Source: CALBPI01 sp963922335
GTDB taxonomy: Bacteria; Pseudomonadota; Gammaproteobacteria; Steroidobacterales; Woeseiaceae
DNA: 64,000 bases
NCBI GenBank assembly: GCA_963922335.1
Contig: CAWUIB010000002.1
Span: 248,001-312,000, forward strand
Direction of reading: 5' to 3'
Part shown: in pieces, positions 1-12,000 of the stretch
Numbering within the stretch: position 1 is the first letter of the stretch
How the letters are laid out: each line of letters begins with the position of its first letter
Program-made: the position numbers and the translations under genes
The notes under the pieces: model-generated
What the model saw: only the letters and a program-made list of their open reading frames with translations
Told to the model about the DNA's origin: nothing
Databases searched by the model: none

Positions 1-3000
1 TTCGCTCAGTAATCGAGTAGGTCATCCCCGCCGACAGCAAATCGTTGTTGTCATAGTCTCCGCCGTCGTTATCGACAGTGAATTGACCGATGGTGTAGAC
101 CTCCGCACGGCTCCCGATACGGTGCGCGTAACGCGCTGCAGCGAGCGTTGCGTCGACAGATATACCACCCGGCGCGAGTGATTCCTGCGACAGTTGGCGA
201 ATCTCGCCCGACAAGGTGCCACGTTCACCGATACCTCGACTAACCTGTAACGTGATGTCAGTTTGTTCGCTTTGTGATTCGCGCTCGACACTACTCGCGC
301 GCAGCGCCAGCCGACCGCGATCCGACCAGTCGTACAGCCACTCAACTCCCTGTTCGTAGATGTCAACGCCATCATCGCGTCGGGCGATCGAGAACTGATC
401 ATCCGTCCGGCGCCACCAGGCAGCGATCGTACTCGGAGTGTCTGTTAGCCCCCGGTTTTGCAGATTGATGCGCCCCTCGATACCAATCGCATCACCAGCA
501 CGATTCTGCACCGCATTGGCGTTCAAGGTACCGAAACTCAAACCGCCATCGGTCGAGAAGAACCGTTCGGTTTGCGTTGCCTCGCTGCTCGCTGCCTCAA
601 CCTTGAGATAACTGCCTTCACCGTCGGTAACCGCAACGTCGACGCCGGCCAGCGAATAGTCCTCATCACCACGGCCCTCGCTGATATAGCTGCCGCCTAC
701 GGATACGTGATCTCCGAACCAGTGTTTACCCCTGACGCCAGCCGCGATCTCATCCGCATCGAACCCAACCGGCAGGTATTCGTAGTCCGCCACAAGAATC
801 GCCAAATTACCGTCCAACGGACCATCGCGGACTATCGACGGCGCCGACTGTTGGGCGATCTGTAGCAGCGGCTCACTCAGAATCAACCGACCCTGAAGCT
901 CATCGATTTCGTAGTCGCGACCGCGCACCAGATCCACTACATTCACCACCCGATTGGTATCGGCGTCGCGAAACTCGATTCGAACCTGATCGGACCCAGG
1001 CACTACGTCCAGATGGCGCAGGTAATAAAGACTGCCACCCGTGCCCAGAAACTCGCTATGTCCGAGCACCGTTTGTGCCTCAGAACCGAACACGCTCACT
1101 CGGGTCCTGGTTTCATCGTGCTCCGTGGTTGCGACACTACGCCAGTCCAGCTGCGCGCCGTACAAGGTTCGGCGGTACTGAATGAACTCGCTATCATCAA
1201 CCTCGGTCTGGAAGTTACCCCAGATAACCTCACTCTTGTCCCACTCAAGTCGGAGATAAAGTCGGCCCTGGCTGTTGGTGTCGTTGATGGTCGTCGAGTC
1301 ATCACCATAAACCGGGTAATACCGATCAGGATCAATGCGTCGGAACAATGCTCGTGGGTCACGTTGATCGAGATTGCCTAGAATGTCGTCGAGCTGCTCC
1401 TCCCGACTGTCGAGCTGACTCGTCAGCAAGTACTTACCCTTGATCTTCGCCTTTAGGTAGTAAGCCAGCCGTCCCTCGATGAGCGTATCTTCGGCGTAGC
1501 GATCGTTGGCAGACAACGGCTCTAGCGAACCAGACAGATCATTTGACGCCGCAGTGAAGTCGGCTAAAGCCACCAGGAATGTGTGCTCCCCGGTCACGGT
1601 AACGGGAATATCTTTCAGCCAGACATCGCCGCCAGCCATCTCGACGGCCAATCGTGCCCAACTATCGCCAATCGGCAATAAATACTCCGCTGCAAACTTA
1701 CCTTCCGTGTCAATCGGCAACCATTGTCCGTTTACGAGCACAGCATGGTTTTCCGGGAAGTCATGTCCTTGCAGGCGCACTCGCGCACCGTGCAAGACAA
1801 TATTCTGTCTTGCCAGGGCCGACCGCCCATAGGTTGCATTCAAAAGGCGGTTGGCTTCGTGATCCGGCACATTGAGTGCTTCACTGATACGCACGGCAGG
1901 AGACTGCGTTGATTCGAGCTGTTTCAGATAACGCTCGGACTGCTCTGCCTCGAGATCGACGTATTCATCTATCGTCACCACCCGCACCAGGCCTTCCTGC
2001 GTTCGATCGCGCTGCTCGCCGCTGGTCGCCACCAGCTCGTACGCAAATTGTGTTCCCGGAATGAGCAAACCCGACGGCGGCGTCCATGTGAAGTTGACGA
2101 AGGCGGTAAACGCCTCTGGTGACGACTCTGGCGACAACACCGCGATGGGAGCAACACGATCGGCATCTGTATCCCGATAGATTCGCAACTCGAAATCATC
2201 AACAAATGCAGCGTAGTTGCTGTAACCAACGAAAGCGACGGAACCTGGCGACTCCGCGCTGGCCACATAGCGCGGACCAGCAATCGACAGACGGGCTTGC
2301 ATCGCACCGGCATCTTCTGTGGCCCAGATGACGCCACCACCCGGCAGCCCGATTCGAAAACGACCATCCGTAGGATGTGGTGGTGCCGCTTCGGAGGCCG
2401 GATCGTGCCACTGTAGGGACTCGGTTCGCGCAATCATCTGACCGTTCTCGGTACAGCCCTGAAGCGTACAATCATCAGCGTAGGCGGTTGAGACAAACAG
2501 ACTGAGAAGCGCGCCGCCTACACGGCTACCCCAACCTTGCGTTTTTCGCGTTCCACTTGTCTGGTTGTTCGTTGCCATCACGAAGACCTCAGTGTTGCGC
2601 CATACAGTCTCAGGCAGGTTCTCGCGCAACATCTCCATCAACGCTCTACCGCGTTGCGATGCCAGCTTGCGCCCGGCTTGATCAAAGTCGGATAGAACCA
2701 CTACGCGTCCGCCGCCGGATTCATTGAGCCGGCTGATCAAATCGGCAATCAGGAAGCGATAGTCGTCGCGTACGGCAGTTCCGCCCGGCTCGAAGAACAT
2801 CGGAGAAAACTCGAAGGTAGTGAGATCGGACTGCGTGGCTCGCAGCTGCGGCATACGAACCCCGAAATCAAATTGGTTCAACAGACCTTGAGTGATGCGT
2901 TTTACACGCGGGTTCTCCGTTGTGAATTGACTGTCGCGCGGCAGCGTCGCCGGATCGACTTTCACAATGAAGTTGCGGCCTCGTTCCATGAATCCGCCAT

Positions 3001-6000
3001 CAACCGCGGCGATGTGATAACGGCCCTGGGCGTCGGTTTCGATCACGAGCCCCTCGACGGTAGCGAGGCGCACACCGGCGATACCAGGCTCTTGTAATCC
3101 ATCGTTAACGATCGTCACGCGCATTTGATCCGTCGGTTCCGGCTCGCCCATCTCCGTGACTTCGTAATCGACGCGTTCATCGCGCTCGTAGATGACGCCA
3201 ATCTCGACCCGTCGGTTCAGTGCCATACCTGCAGGCGTTGCGTTGGTCGCCACAGGCTGCGTATCGCCGCGCCCCGCTGTTTCGATCGCGGTGTCTGGAA
3301 GATCGAGCGCTTCCTGAATGAAGCGTGCGACGGTATCCGCTCGGCTCTCCGATAAGCCCTGGTTGTCGGTGTAGATCGCCGCAGTCCGTGCACTGAGGCG
3401 CTGGTTATCGGTATGGCCGACGAACGTCAGTCGAACGTTGCGTTGATCTTTTAGCGAATCCAGTACCGCACGTAGTTGCTCAATGTATGACGCAGGAATC
3501 TCTGCCTTGCCCGACGCAAATCGAACCGGGTCGACGACCGAGTCCTCGATGACCGTCTCCGCGCGCGTTGCAACGCGAGTGACCGCTTGCGGTGCGTTAA
3601 AGACACGCTCACGACTCACGCGCAGCGACTGCGCGTTCAACCCGCGGGCAACCTTGCCTGTGTGACTCGTCGTGACGCTGCCGTCGGCGTATGTAGTGAT
3701 CTCGAAACCTTCGGCTGAGGTCAGTGTGAGTGGTGCGGTGCTGTAAGGTACGTTGACCACGATTCTATGCCGATCGAGGTTGTCACCCTCACTCAATCGA
3801 CCAGCGATCGAACCCATATCACGACCGTTACCAAATGGTCCGCCGCGGAGAACCAGTCCGGTCGCGTCGGCGCTATCCTGCCAACCATCACCATCTCGAT
3901 CGTGCCAGACCTTACCGATGATCGTTGTCTCTTCGAAATCCGGATCAGCGATGACTTGCACCATTGCGGTGTCTTCGTTGCCGATCGGTCCGCCGTTTAA
4001 AGTCGGCTCAGCCGTATTGACGTAGTCGCCCGCCGTGACCCCGGCCCCGACACGCAACAGGTAGCGAATCGTTCGCAATTGACCCGGCGCTAGTTCGATA
4101 CCCTCGAACACGACAGGGCGCGGGCCCGTCGCCGTGAAGCCATCGCGACTACCATCGAGCGTGGCTGAATCTTCGACGAAGCTGAATCCGGGCGGCAGCG
4201 AATCCACCACCTCAATGCCAGGCAGAGCGACCGGGCTCAGGTTCTCTACAGTCACGGTGTAGGCAATCAGACTACCGACCGTGGTTGTCGGTTGCGCCAC
4301 CCGTTTGGTGAGTCGAACGCTACTCGTTTCCACACCCAGCGGATCCAGCGGAATGTGGTTGAAGATCACGTCCGGATCATTGTCTTCCAGCGTCAGGCTC
4401 GTGAAGTACTGCGTACTCTGCCCTCTGCTCGGCGCGTTGCCGGTGTCGCCAACACGTACCGGGTCACCGAGACCGGTTGGATCGATCGGTCCGTCCTGCG
4501 GCGGAATCAAATCCGATAGACCCTGCTGATAGTCTTCAGGCACATCGAACTCGACCACAAACGTGTCGCCCGACGCACAAGCCGCATCAGCACCGAGCAA
4601 CACATCGAACCGGTACAGACCATCGTTTGCGGTCTGCTGGTTTTGCTGACCCGGCAGCAGACAGGTTTCCGGTAGTGGGTCGCCGGCAGCGTTGACCAGA
4701 CGGACAAGCACACCCGGGACCGGGGCGCGGGTAACCGCGTCATAGAACACGCCGCCCGGATCAACCGGCAGGTTTTGATCCAACACGGTCGTATTCGGCG
4801 GCAAACTGATATCCGTCAGTGTACCGAAGGTGGTGTTGGTGTCCGGATGCAGGAGACTGACTGAGTAGCCATCTCCAGGCACAAGATCGGGCACGGTGTA
4901 GGAGCCATCGCTTGTGACAGCCACCGTGGCGACAAGATTCCCGCCGGCATCGCGCACCTCGATGATCCAGCCTTCCAGCGGCAATTCCGCCGCGTCAAAC
5001 ACGTCGTCTGCATTGGCATCCAGCCACACGTTGCCGACAAGCGTCGCGAGACCTGCGACCTGGCCATTGACGCCCACGACAGCGACACAACCACTTTGTG
5101 AGAGTGTGTCAGTGAACTCAATACGATAGGTGTCTTCAAACGCCGTGTTCAGTACACCATCGTTGTCAGCGCCCGCACCTTCGGCTTCGACGGTAACGAG
5201 GTCCGCGGTGAACACGCCGGTTGCGGGCCCAGTCTCGGTTAGCGTCACGAGCTCCTGTTCGCCCGTGACTGTGTTGGTGACCATCACCTGCACCGTCTCG
5301 ACCACCGCATCGTCCCGGTTATCGTCTGGGTCGGTAACGCTAAGCGGAAGTGACTCGCCCGGGAGAATCTCGGCAGCCGCACTAACTATCGTATCGGTCC
5401 CGGTCTGGACCGTGATTGTTGTCGGTTCGGCGTTGTTGCCTGGGTCACCATCGTTGTCAGGATCCGGATCGGCACCTGCAACAGAGTCGTCAACCAGCGC
5501 TGTGCCCGCCGGGCTGACACCTTGAGCCTGCACCGAATTACTCAATGGGCCTGCGACACACACGCCAGGCGCCTGCAAATTCACGGTAACGTCAAACGTA
5601 ATGGTCGCTTCACCACCAGCGGGCAACGATTGGCCGTCTGCCAACAGGTTGGTATCACTCACACCATCAAAGGTGGCGCGAGGTGTCGCCAGATCGCCAA
5701 CGATCGCGAGATTCTCGATCTGCTCGATCGTTCCGGGCGCGAAATTGTCGGCAAGTGGTTCGATCACAACGATATTATTGACGACGACATCACCGCTATT
5801 GACCACGCGCACGCTAACTGACGTTGTGAACGTGTTATCAAAATTTGGTAGCGCATCGGTTGCGGTTTTTGTAATGCCCAGCACCGGCATTTCGCTGAAG
5901 CTACTTGTGGTCGGTGAATCATCGTTGGTCGGATCACCATCACCATCCGCATCGGGCACCGCACCGTCGATCGAGGTATCGGTGGGGATCGCACCGGATG

Positions 6001-9000
6001 GCGAATTGCCCGATGCGACCACCTGGTTGTTGTACGGGCCAAGGTTGCTGCCTGGCGTCACCGTGACCGTCAGATCGATCGCACCGCTCGCGCCTGCAGC
6101 CAACGTATTGCCGGCCGCCAAAAGACCTGAATTAGCTGCACCATCGAATACGCCAGCCGCGACCGTGAAGTCTGTGCTCGTTAAGGCGTCAACGACAAAT
6201 GTCGCACCTGCAAACGTCGTTGCAAGCGACTCATCGACTTGCACGTCGGTCAAGGTAACGTCCCCGGAATTCTCAACGACGATGCGATAGCCGAGTGTGT
6301 AAGTTCCGTCGCCATTATTGGTTGGTCCATCAACGAGCGCTTTGGCGACGCCCAACTCGGCGTCTTCGGCGAATGTCACGGGCGTCGGCGCATCGTCGTT
6401 AGTCGGATCGCCGTCTCCATCTGCATCAGGATTCGAACCGTTGTTCGAAAGATCCGATGACGTCGCACCAGACGGGGTTTCGCCGGCCGCCTCGGCCGAA
6501 TTATTGTAAGGGCCGAGGTTGCCCCCCGGCGTAACGGTCACAGTGAGTTCAACTGTGCCCGACGCGCCGGGCAGTAACGTATTGCCGGGTGCCAACAGAC
6601 CGGGACTTGCGTCACCGTCAAAACCACCGGCAAGTGCAAACGTCGGGCTCGTCAGCGAATCAATCGTGAATCCGGCGCCCGCGAATGTTGTGCTCAAGGG
6701 TTCGGTGACTTGCACATTATCCAGCGCCACTTCACCCGAGTTTTCAACATTCAGCTGATAGGTCAGTGTGTAACTGCCATCACCATTGTTCGTCGGACCC
6801 GCCGCAATTGATTTCGCGAGACCGATCTCGGCATTTTCATCAAAAGTCGTCGATGTAGGAGTGGTGTCATTAGTCGGGTCGCCGTCACCATTCGCATCGG
6901 GCACAGGTCCGTCGGTCGACACATCCACCGGAGTCGCTCCCGATGGCGCCACACCCGAGGCGGTCGCGAGATTGTTATAAGGACCCAGGTTCGCTCCAGG
7001 CGTCACGGTCACCGTCAATGTGACCGTGCCACTCGTCCCAGCGGTCAGTGTTGCTGCAGGTGCAAGCAGCCCAGGTGACGCTGCTCCATCGAACCCCGCG
7101 GCGACGGTGAAGTCAGCGCTGGTCAACGCATCCACCGTAAACGCAGCACCCGCGAACGTAGCATCCAGCGGCTCATCAATTTGCACATCGGTGAGATCTA
7201 CGTCGCCGGAATTCACAACCACGATTTCGTAAGTCAATGTGTATGAACCGTCACCGTTATTGACCGGGCCGTTCACAACCGCCTTGGCGACACCGATTTC
7301 AGCATCTTCGGGGAACGTAACCGACGTTGGCCCCTGGTCGTTGTTGGGATCGCTATCGTTATCGGCGTCGGGTTCCGAACCGTCTACCGAATCATCGGTG
7401 AACACCGCATTCGATGGTGAGGTACCCGACGCGACAACCGTATTGTCATACGGGCCGAGATCCGCGCCTGGTGTGATCGTGAGATCGAGTGTCAACGAAC
7501 CACTAGCGCCAACTGCTAGCGTGTTGCCTGGGGCTAACAACTCGGTGTCAGTATCCCCGTCGAAGCCGCCAGCATTCACCGTGAATTCTGCACTCGCCAA
7601 TCCGTCGATGACGAACGCGCTCGCGTCTGCGAAGGTGGTGGCCAGCGACTCGGTCACCGAAACGTCACTAAGAAGCACGTCACCCGCGTTTTCAACCACA
7701 ATCGCGTAACTGACCGAGTAGGTGCCGTCACCGTTATTGACCGGCGTGCCGACGACGGCCTTGGCCACGCCGATGCGCGGACCCTCAACAAACGAAATCG
7801 GCGTCGGATCGTTGTCATCGCCCGGACCGTTCACGCCGTTTTCATCGGTCACCGACGCGTTGTCTGAAATATCGCTAACGGTATTTCCACCCGGCGAGTC
7901 CCCGCTCGCCGTCGCAGTATTCTCATACGGCCCAAGATCGGTGCCAGGTTCGACCGTAACGTCGAGCACAATCGTGCCGGTTACACCTGGTGCTAGCGTG
8001 TCCGTACCCGCGAGCAGTCCTGCGTTTGGTGGCGTACCGGTAAAGCCTGGGAAGTTGACCGCAAGATCAGCGCTTTGAACGTCATCGACCACGAAGCTTG
8101 TCGCATCCGCAAACACACTCGACAGATCATCGATGATCTGCAGGCCAGCCAGCGTAACGTCACCGGTGTTCTCGACCAGCAGTTGATAGCTCAGGCTATA
8201 GGTGCCATCACCATTGTTTACCGGGGCGCCTGCTACCACCTTCGCAAGTCCGAGTTCAGCATTCTCAGCCAACACCACCGGCGTGATTCCAGAATCATCG
8301 CCAGGGTCGCCGTTGCCATTCGCATCAGGCACCATGCCATCGGTCGATATATCGGTCGGTGTGGCGCCGGAAGGCGACGTGCCCGATACAGTCGCTGTGT
8401 TATCGAACTGGCCAAGATTTGCGCCGGGGGTGATCGTTATCGTGAGGTCAATGGTGCCGCTGTCGCCGGTATCCAGTGCATTGCCGGGGGCTAACAAACC
8501 GGGATTGCTATCTCCGTCGAACACACCGCTCGCCACAACGAATTCGGCACTCGTGAGCGCATCAATCGTAAACGTGGTTCCGCTGAAGACGGTTGCCAAC
8601 GACTCTTCGACCTGCACGTCTGTCAGCGCGACATCACCCGAATTCTCGACAACGAACTGATAGCTGACGGTGTAAGTGCCGTCACCGTTGTTGGTCGGGC
8701 CAGCGCTGACAGCCTTAGCCAAACCGATTTCCGCATCCTCCGCGAGGGTTACACGTGTCGGTGCATCGTCGTCGTTGGGGTCTCCGTTGCCATTGCCATC
8801 GGGTGTCGCACCATCGGTGGAAAGGTCCGAAACGGTGCTGCCGGAGCGGTTACTATCGCCACTCGCGGTCGCTTGGTTATCAAAATCGCCAAGGTTTGCA
8901 CCCGGCGTGATGGTCAGGTCCAGAACGACCGTGCCGCTCTCGCCCACCGGCAGCGTGGACGCGCCAGCATCCAGCAATCCGGTATCGGGTGCTGTACCGG

Positions 9001-12000
9001 TGAACCCGGTGTTTTCGGTGAGGGTTGTCGTTGTGCTCGTGACGGTGACGTCGTTCACCGTAAAACTTGCGCCTGCAAACACTGTGGCAAGCGGCTCGTC
9101 GATCTGCACGTTCTCGAGAACGACATCGCCCGAATTCTCAACAACGAGCGTGTATTGCAAATCGTAGCTGCCGTCGCCGTTGTTAACTGGACCGCTGGTG
9201 ACTTGCTTCGCCAAACCGATCTGCGGCGACTCGGGCGTAGTATCAACGGAGAGTGTCGCTTCGGTTCGATAATCGTTGAGCGCACTTGCGTCTGTAATCG
9301 GATCGTTTCCGCTGCCAGCACCGAGATCGCTTGCATCTCGGACGCCGTCACCAGCACCACCACTCAACTGTCCGCCGTACCCAAGCTCGCAGACGGCATC
9401 CAGTGTGTCGCCGGGTAACACACTGCTCTGAAGCCCGACATCGAACTCCACAACAAGACTCGCTGATGGATCAAACTGAAACTCGTTTGACGCAGTTAGG
9501 ATATTGTTGGCAGCGCCTGAAATCGCAAATGCGCTTGCATCCACCGGTGTGGCGGTGCCGTTCAAGAACACATCTCCAGTCGGGGTGACCGACAAAGCGG
9601 AGATGTTCTCGAAGCCGGCAGGCAAGGTGATCGCAAAGCCACCACCGGCTGGCGCTCCCGCCTGGAACGCCGTCGCCTGACCTGCGTTGGTTAACGCGTA
9701 GCTCAATGTGACGCTTGGCGTCGGGTTCGTACGATTGTCAATCGGGTTTGGTGTTGCGTTAATCGAGCATGTCACTTGCGGCTCGACGACCTCGGCAAAC
9801 GCCGTTGTCGTAGTGCCGATACTCGATCCGTTAATCGAAAGGTCAAAGGAATTGTCGAGATCTGTACCCTGCTGGTTCCCGAGCTCGTTGAGTACGAGCG
9901 CATCGAACTCCAACAGGACAAACTCGTTGTCGGCGTCCATGTCGTCGTTCATCAGGGTACCGAGTGCGAAAACCGGGTCAGTGCCCGAAGCGAACGGTCC
10001 ACCGCTTGCCGCGATCTCACAATCGGGATCAATCCCGTCGACTGAGGACTCATCACCGGTCACGTTCAATGTGCCGCCGTTGCTGCAGGCAATCGCTGGT
10101 GTCGGCGTAATCCCGGCCCCTTCTGCAACCAAAGCGAGACGCGCCGTGCCCGCCACGTAGGCAAGCCCGTCGGGCAGCAAGTCGGTAATGGTGAAGTCCG
10201 GCGCGTTGCCCTCCGGTAGCGTCACCTGCAAGCGGTATCGAATACGCTCTCCGATCGACACCACGCGCGGCGTGCCCGACGACGCACCATCACCTGCTTC
10301 GCTGGTGTGAGCAAGATCCGTGCTGTCGATAGTCTTGGAGTTGACGGTTGCCGCGACATCTACCGTGGCGGTGTCATCGGCGCTGTAACTCTCACCAGCG
10401 CCCGCCGGTGAGTTGGTCGCGTTGGTCAGGTCACCAGTCCCTAACAATGAGTCGTAATCAACAGACGCTGTATTTGCTACCTGCGTGCCAGGTACAACGG
10501 TCGCTCGCGCTTGTGCGCTGTAGCGTACTTCGCAGATTTCCCCGAGCGGTAGTGCGTCGAACGTGATCGTAATGCCCGCACCGAAAGGATCAGCACTATC
10601 CACGACCGCGCCGGGCGCGGTACAAGTACCGCCGCCGCTTGGTGCCGCAGGTCCACTGATAAACGTGAAATTCTCGAGGTTGGTGCCGTCGAGCGTATCG
10701 GTGAACGACAGATCAAACGCATCGGCAAGAGAATCACCGGAATGAGCAACTGTGATCGCGTAAGTCACGGTGTCCCCAGCGTCGATCGTGTCCGGCGCCG
10801 CGGTCTTTGTGACTTCCAACTCCGGCTCGACGTTGCGCACCTGCGCCGCAGGCGAGTTCACAGTCACCTGATCGCTGTCAATCCGGAATCGATTGCTACC
10901 CGTTGCGCCGTTGGCGGCGTTGCCCGGGTTCACAAAATTCAACTCGATCACAACGAATTCTGCGTCTGCATCAGTCTCGGAGTTGTTCACGTCGCCGAGA
11001 CTGATGACAACGTCATTGCCGTTGTTGAATGTCGTGCCGAAAACAGGCAGCCCGCAGGTTGGTGTAACACTGGCCGTCGCGCCTGAAATTTCCAGTGTGC
11101 CTGCCGTGCAGTTCGCCTGAGAGAAACCGCTGGCAGTGATGCCACCCGCAGCCGAGGAGACAAATGCAATCGTACCACTACCATCGTCCAGGAACCGCAA
11201 ACCGCCCGGCACGAGATCAATCAGGTCAACGTTGGTTTGAGCCCCTTCCGGGATCTCCACTGACAGGCGGAAGCGAACCACTTCACCCGAAGCAAGCGGC
11301 AGAGGTGTGGAATTCGGGGTCGCACTCTCTGATGTTGCGATCGCGGCCTTCTGTGGCGCTGGTTGCGCGGCAGTGGTTACGACAGAGTCAATCGTTTGCG
11401 GGAAGAACGGCATTGCGCCCGGTGCCGACGCCCAGGTAATCGAAGCGGTATTGGTGATGTCCTGACTCGGCGCGACATCGACGTCGACAATACAACTAAC
11501 CGTCAATACAACCGATGCACCGCCATCCAGTGCCGTGGTATCTGGCCCGTCGAAGCTTGTAAATCGGAACCCATCAACGTCGAACGGACTATCGCCGCCC
11601 GCTCCGGCACCACCGCTGACACTATCGAGCGCGCAACTGTTGACGCCGGCAGGTTCGGTGTCGGAGATTACGATGTCGTACGCTTCAGCTGTGGAGCTAT
11701 TGGTCGCGGTGATATCCCAGGTAACCGTATCTCCGGGCTCGTATCCCATTGCACCTGTCGTCGGCGTCTTCGAGAGCGTTAGAGCGGGCGAGCGAACGGT
11801 CAGTGACGTCGTCTCCAGATCAATCGCATTATCAACTGGCGTATTGTCAGTCGTTGCCTGGAACAGATTTGAGAGCACGAGGTTGTCGGCGAACGGCGCG
11901 TTGTTCACGACAACAGTCACGTCGACCTCGATCACCTGCGGAGCGGCGGTCGCCACATTCGGCCATTCGATACGCAGCGAGTTATCGGCAGCGGCCGTTG

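Noticed and set aside
5400..9300. A regular repeat array that might be taken for CRISPR or satellite DNA
   Set aside because: The period is about 475 bases and in-frame, the copies are diverged, and the units encode a continuous protein; no direct repeats of 25-40 bases with unique spacers exist.
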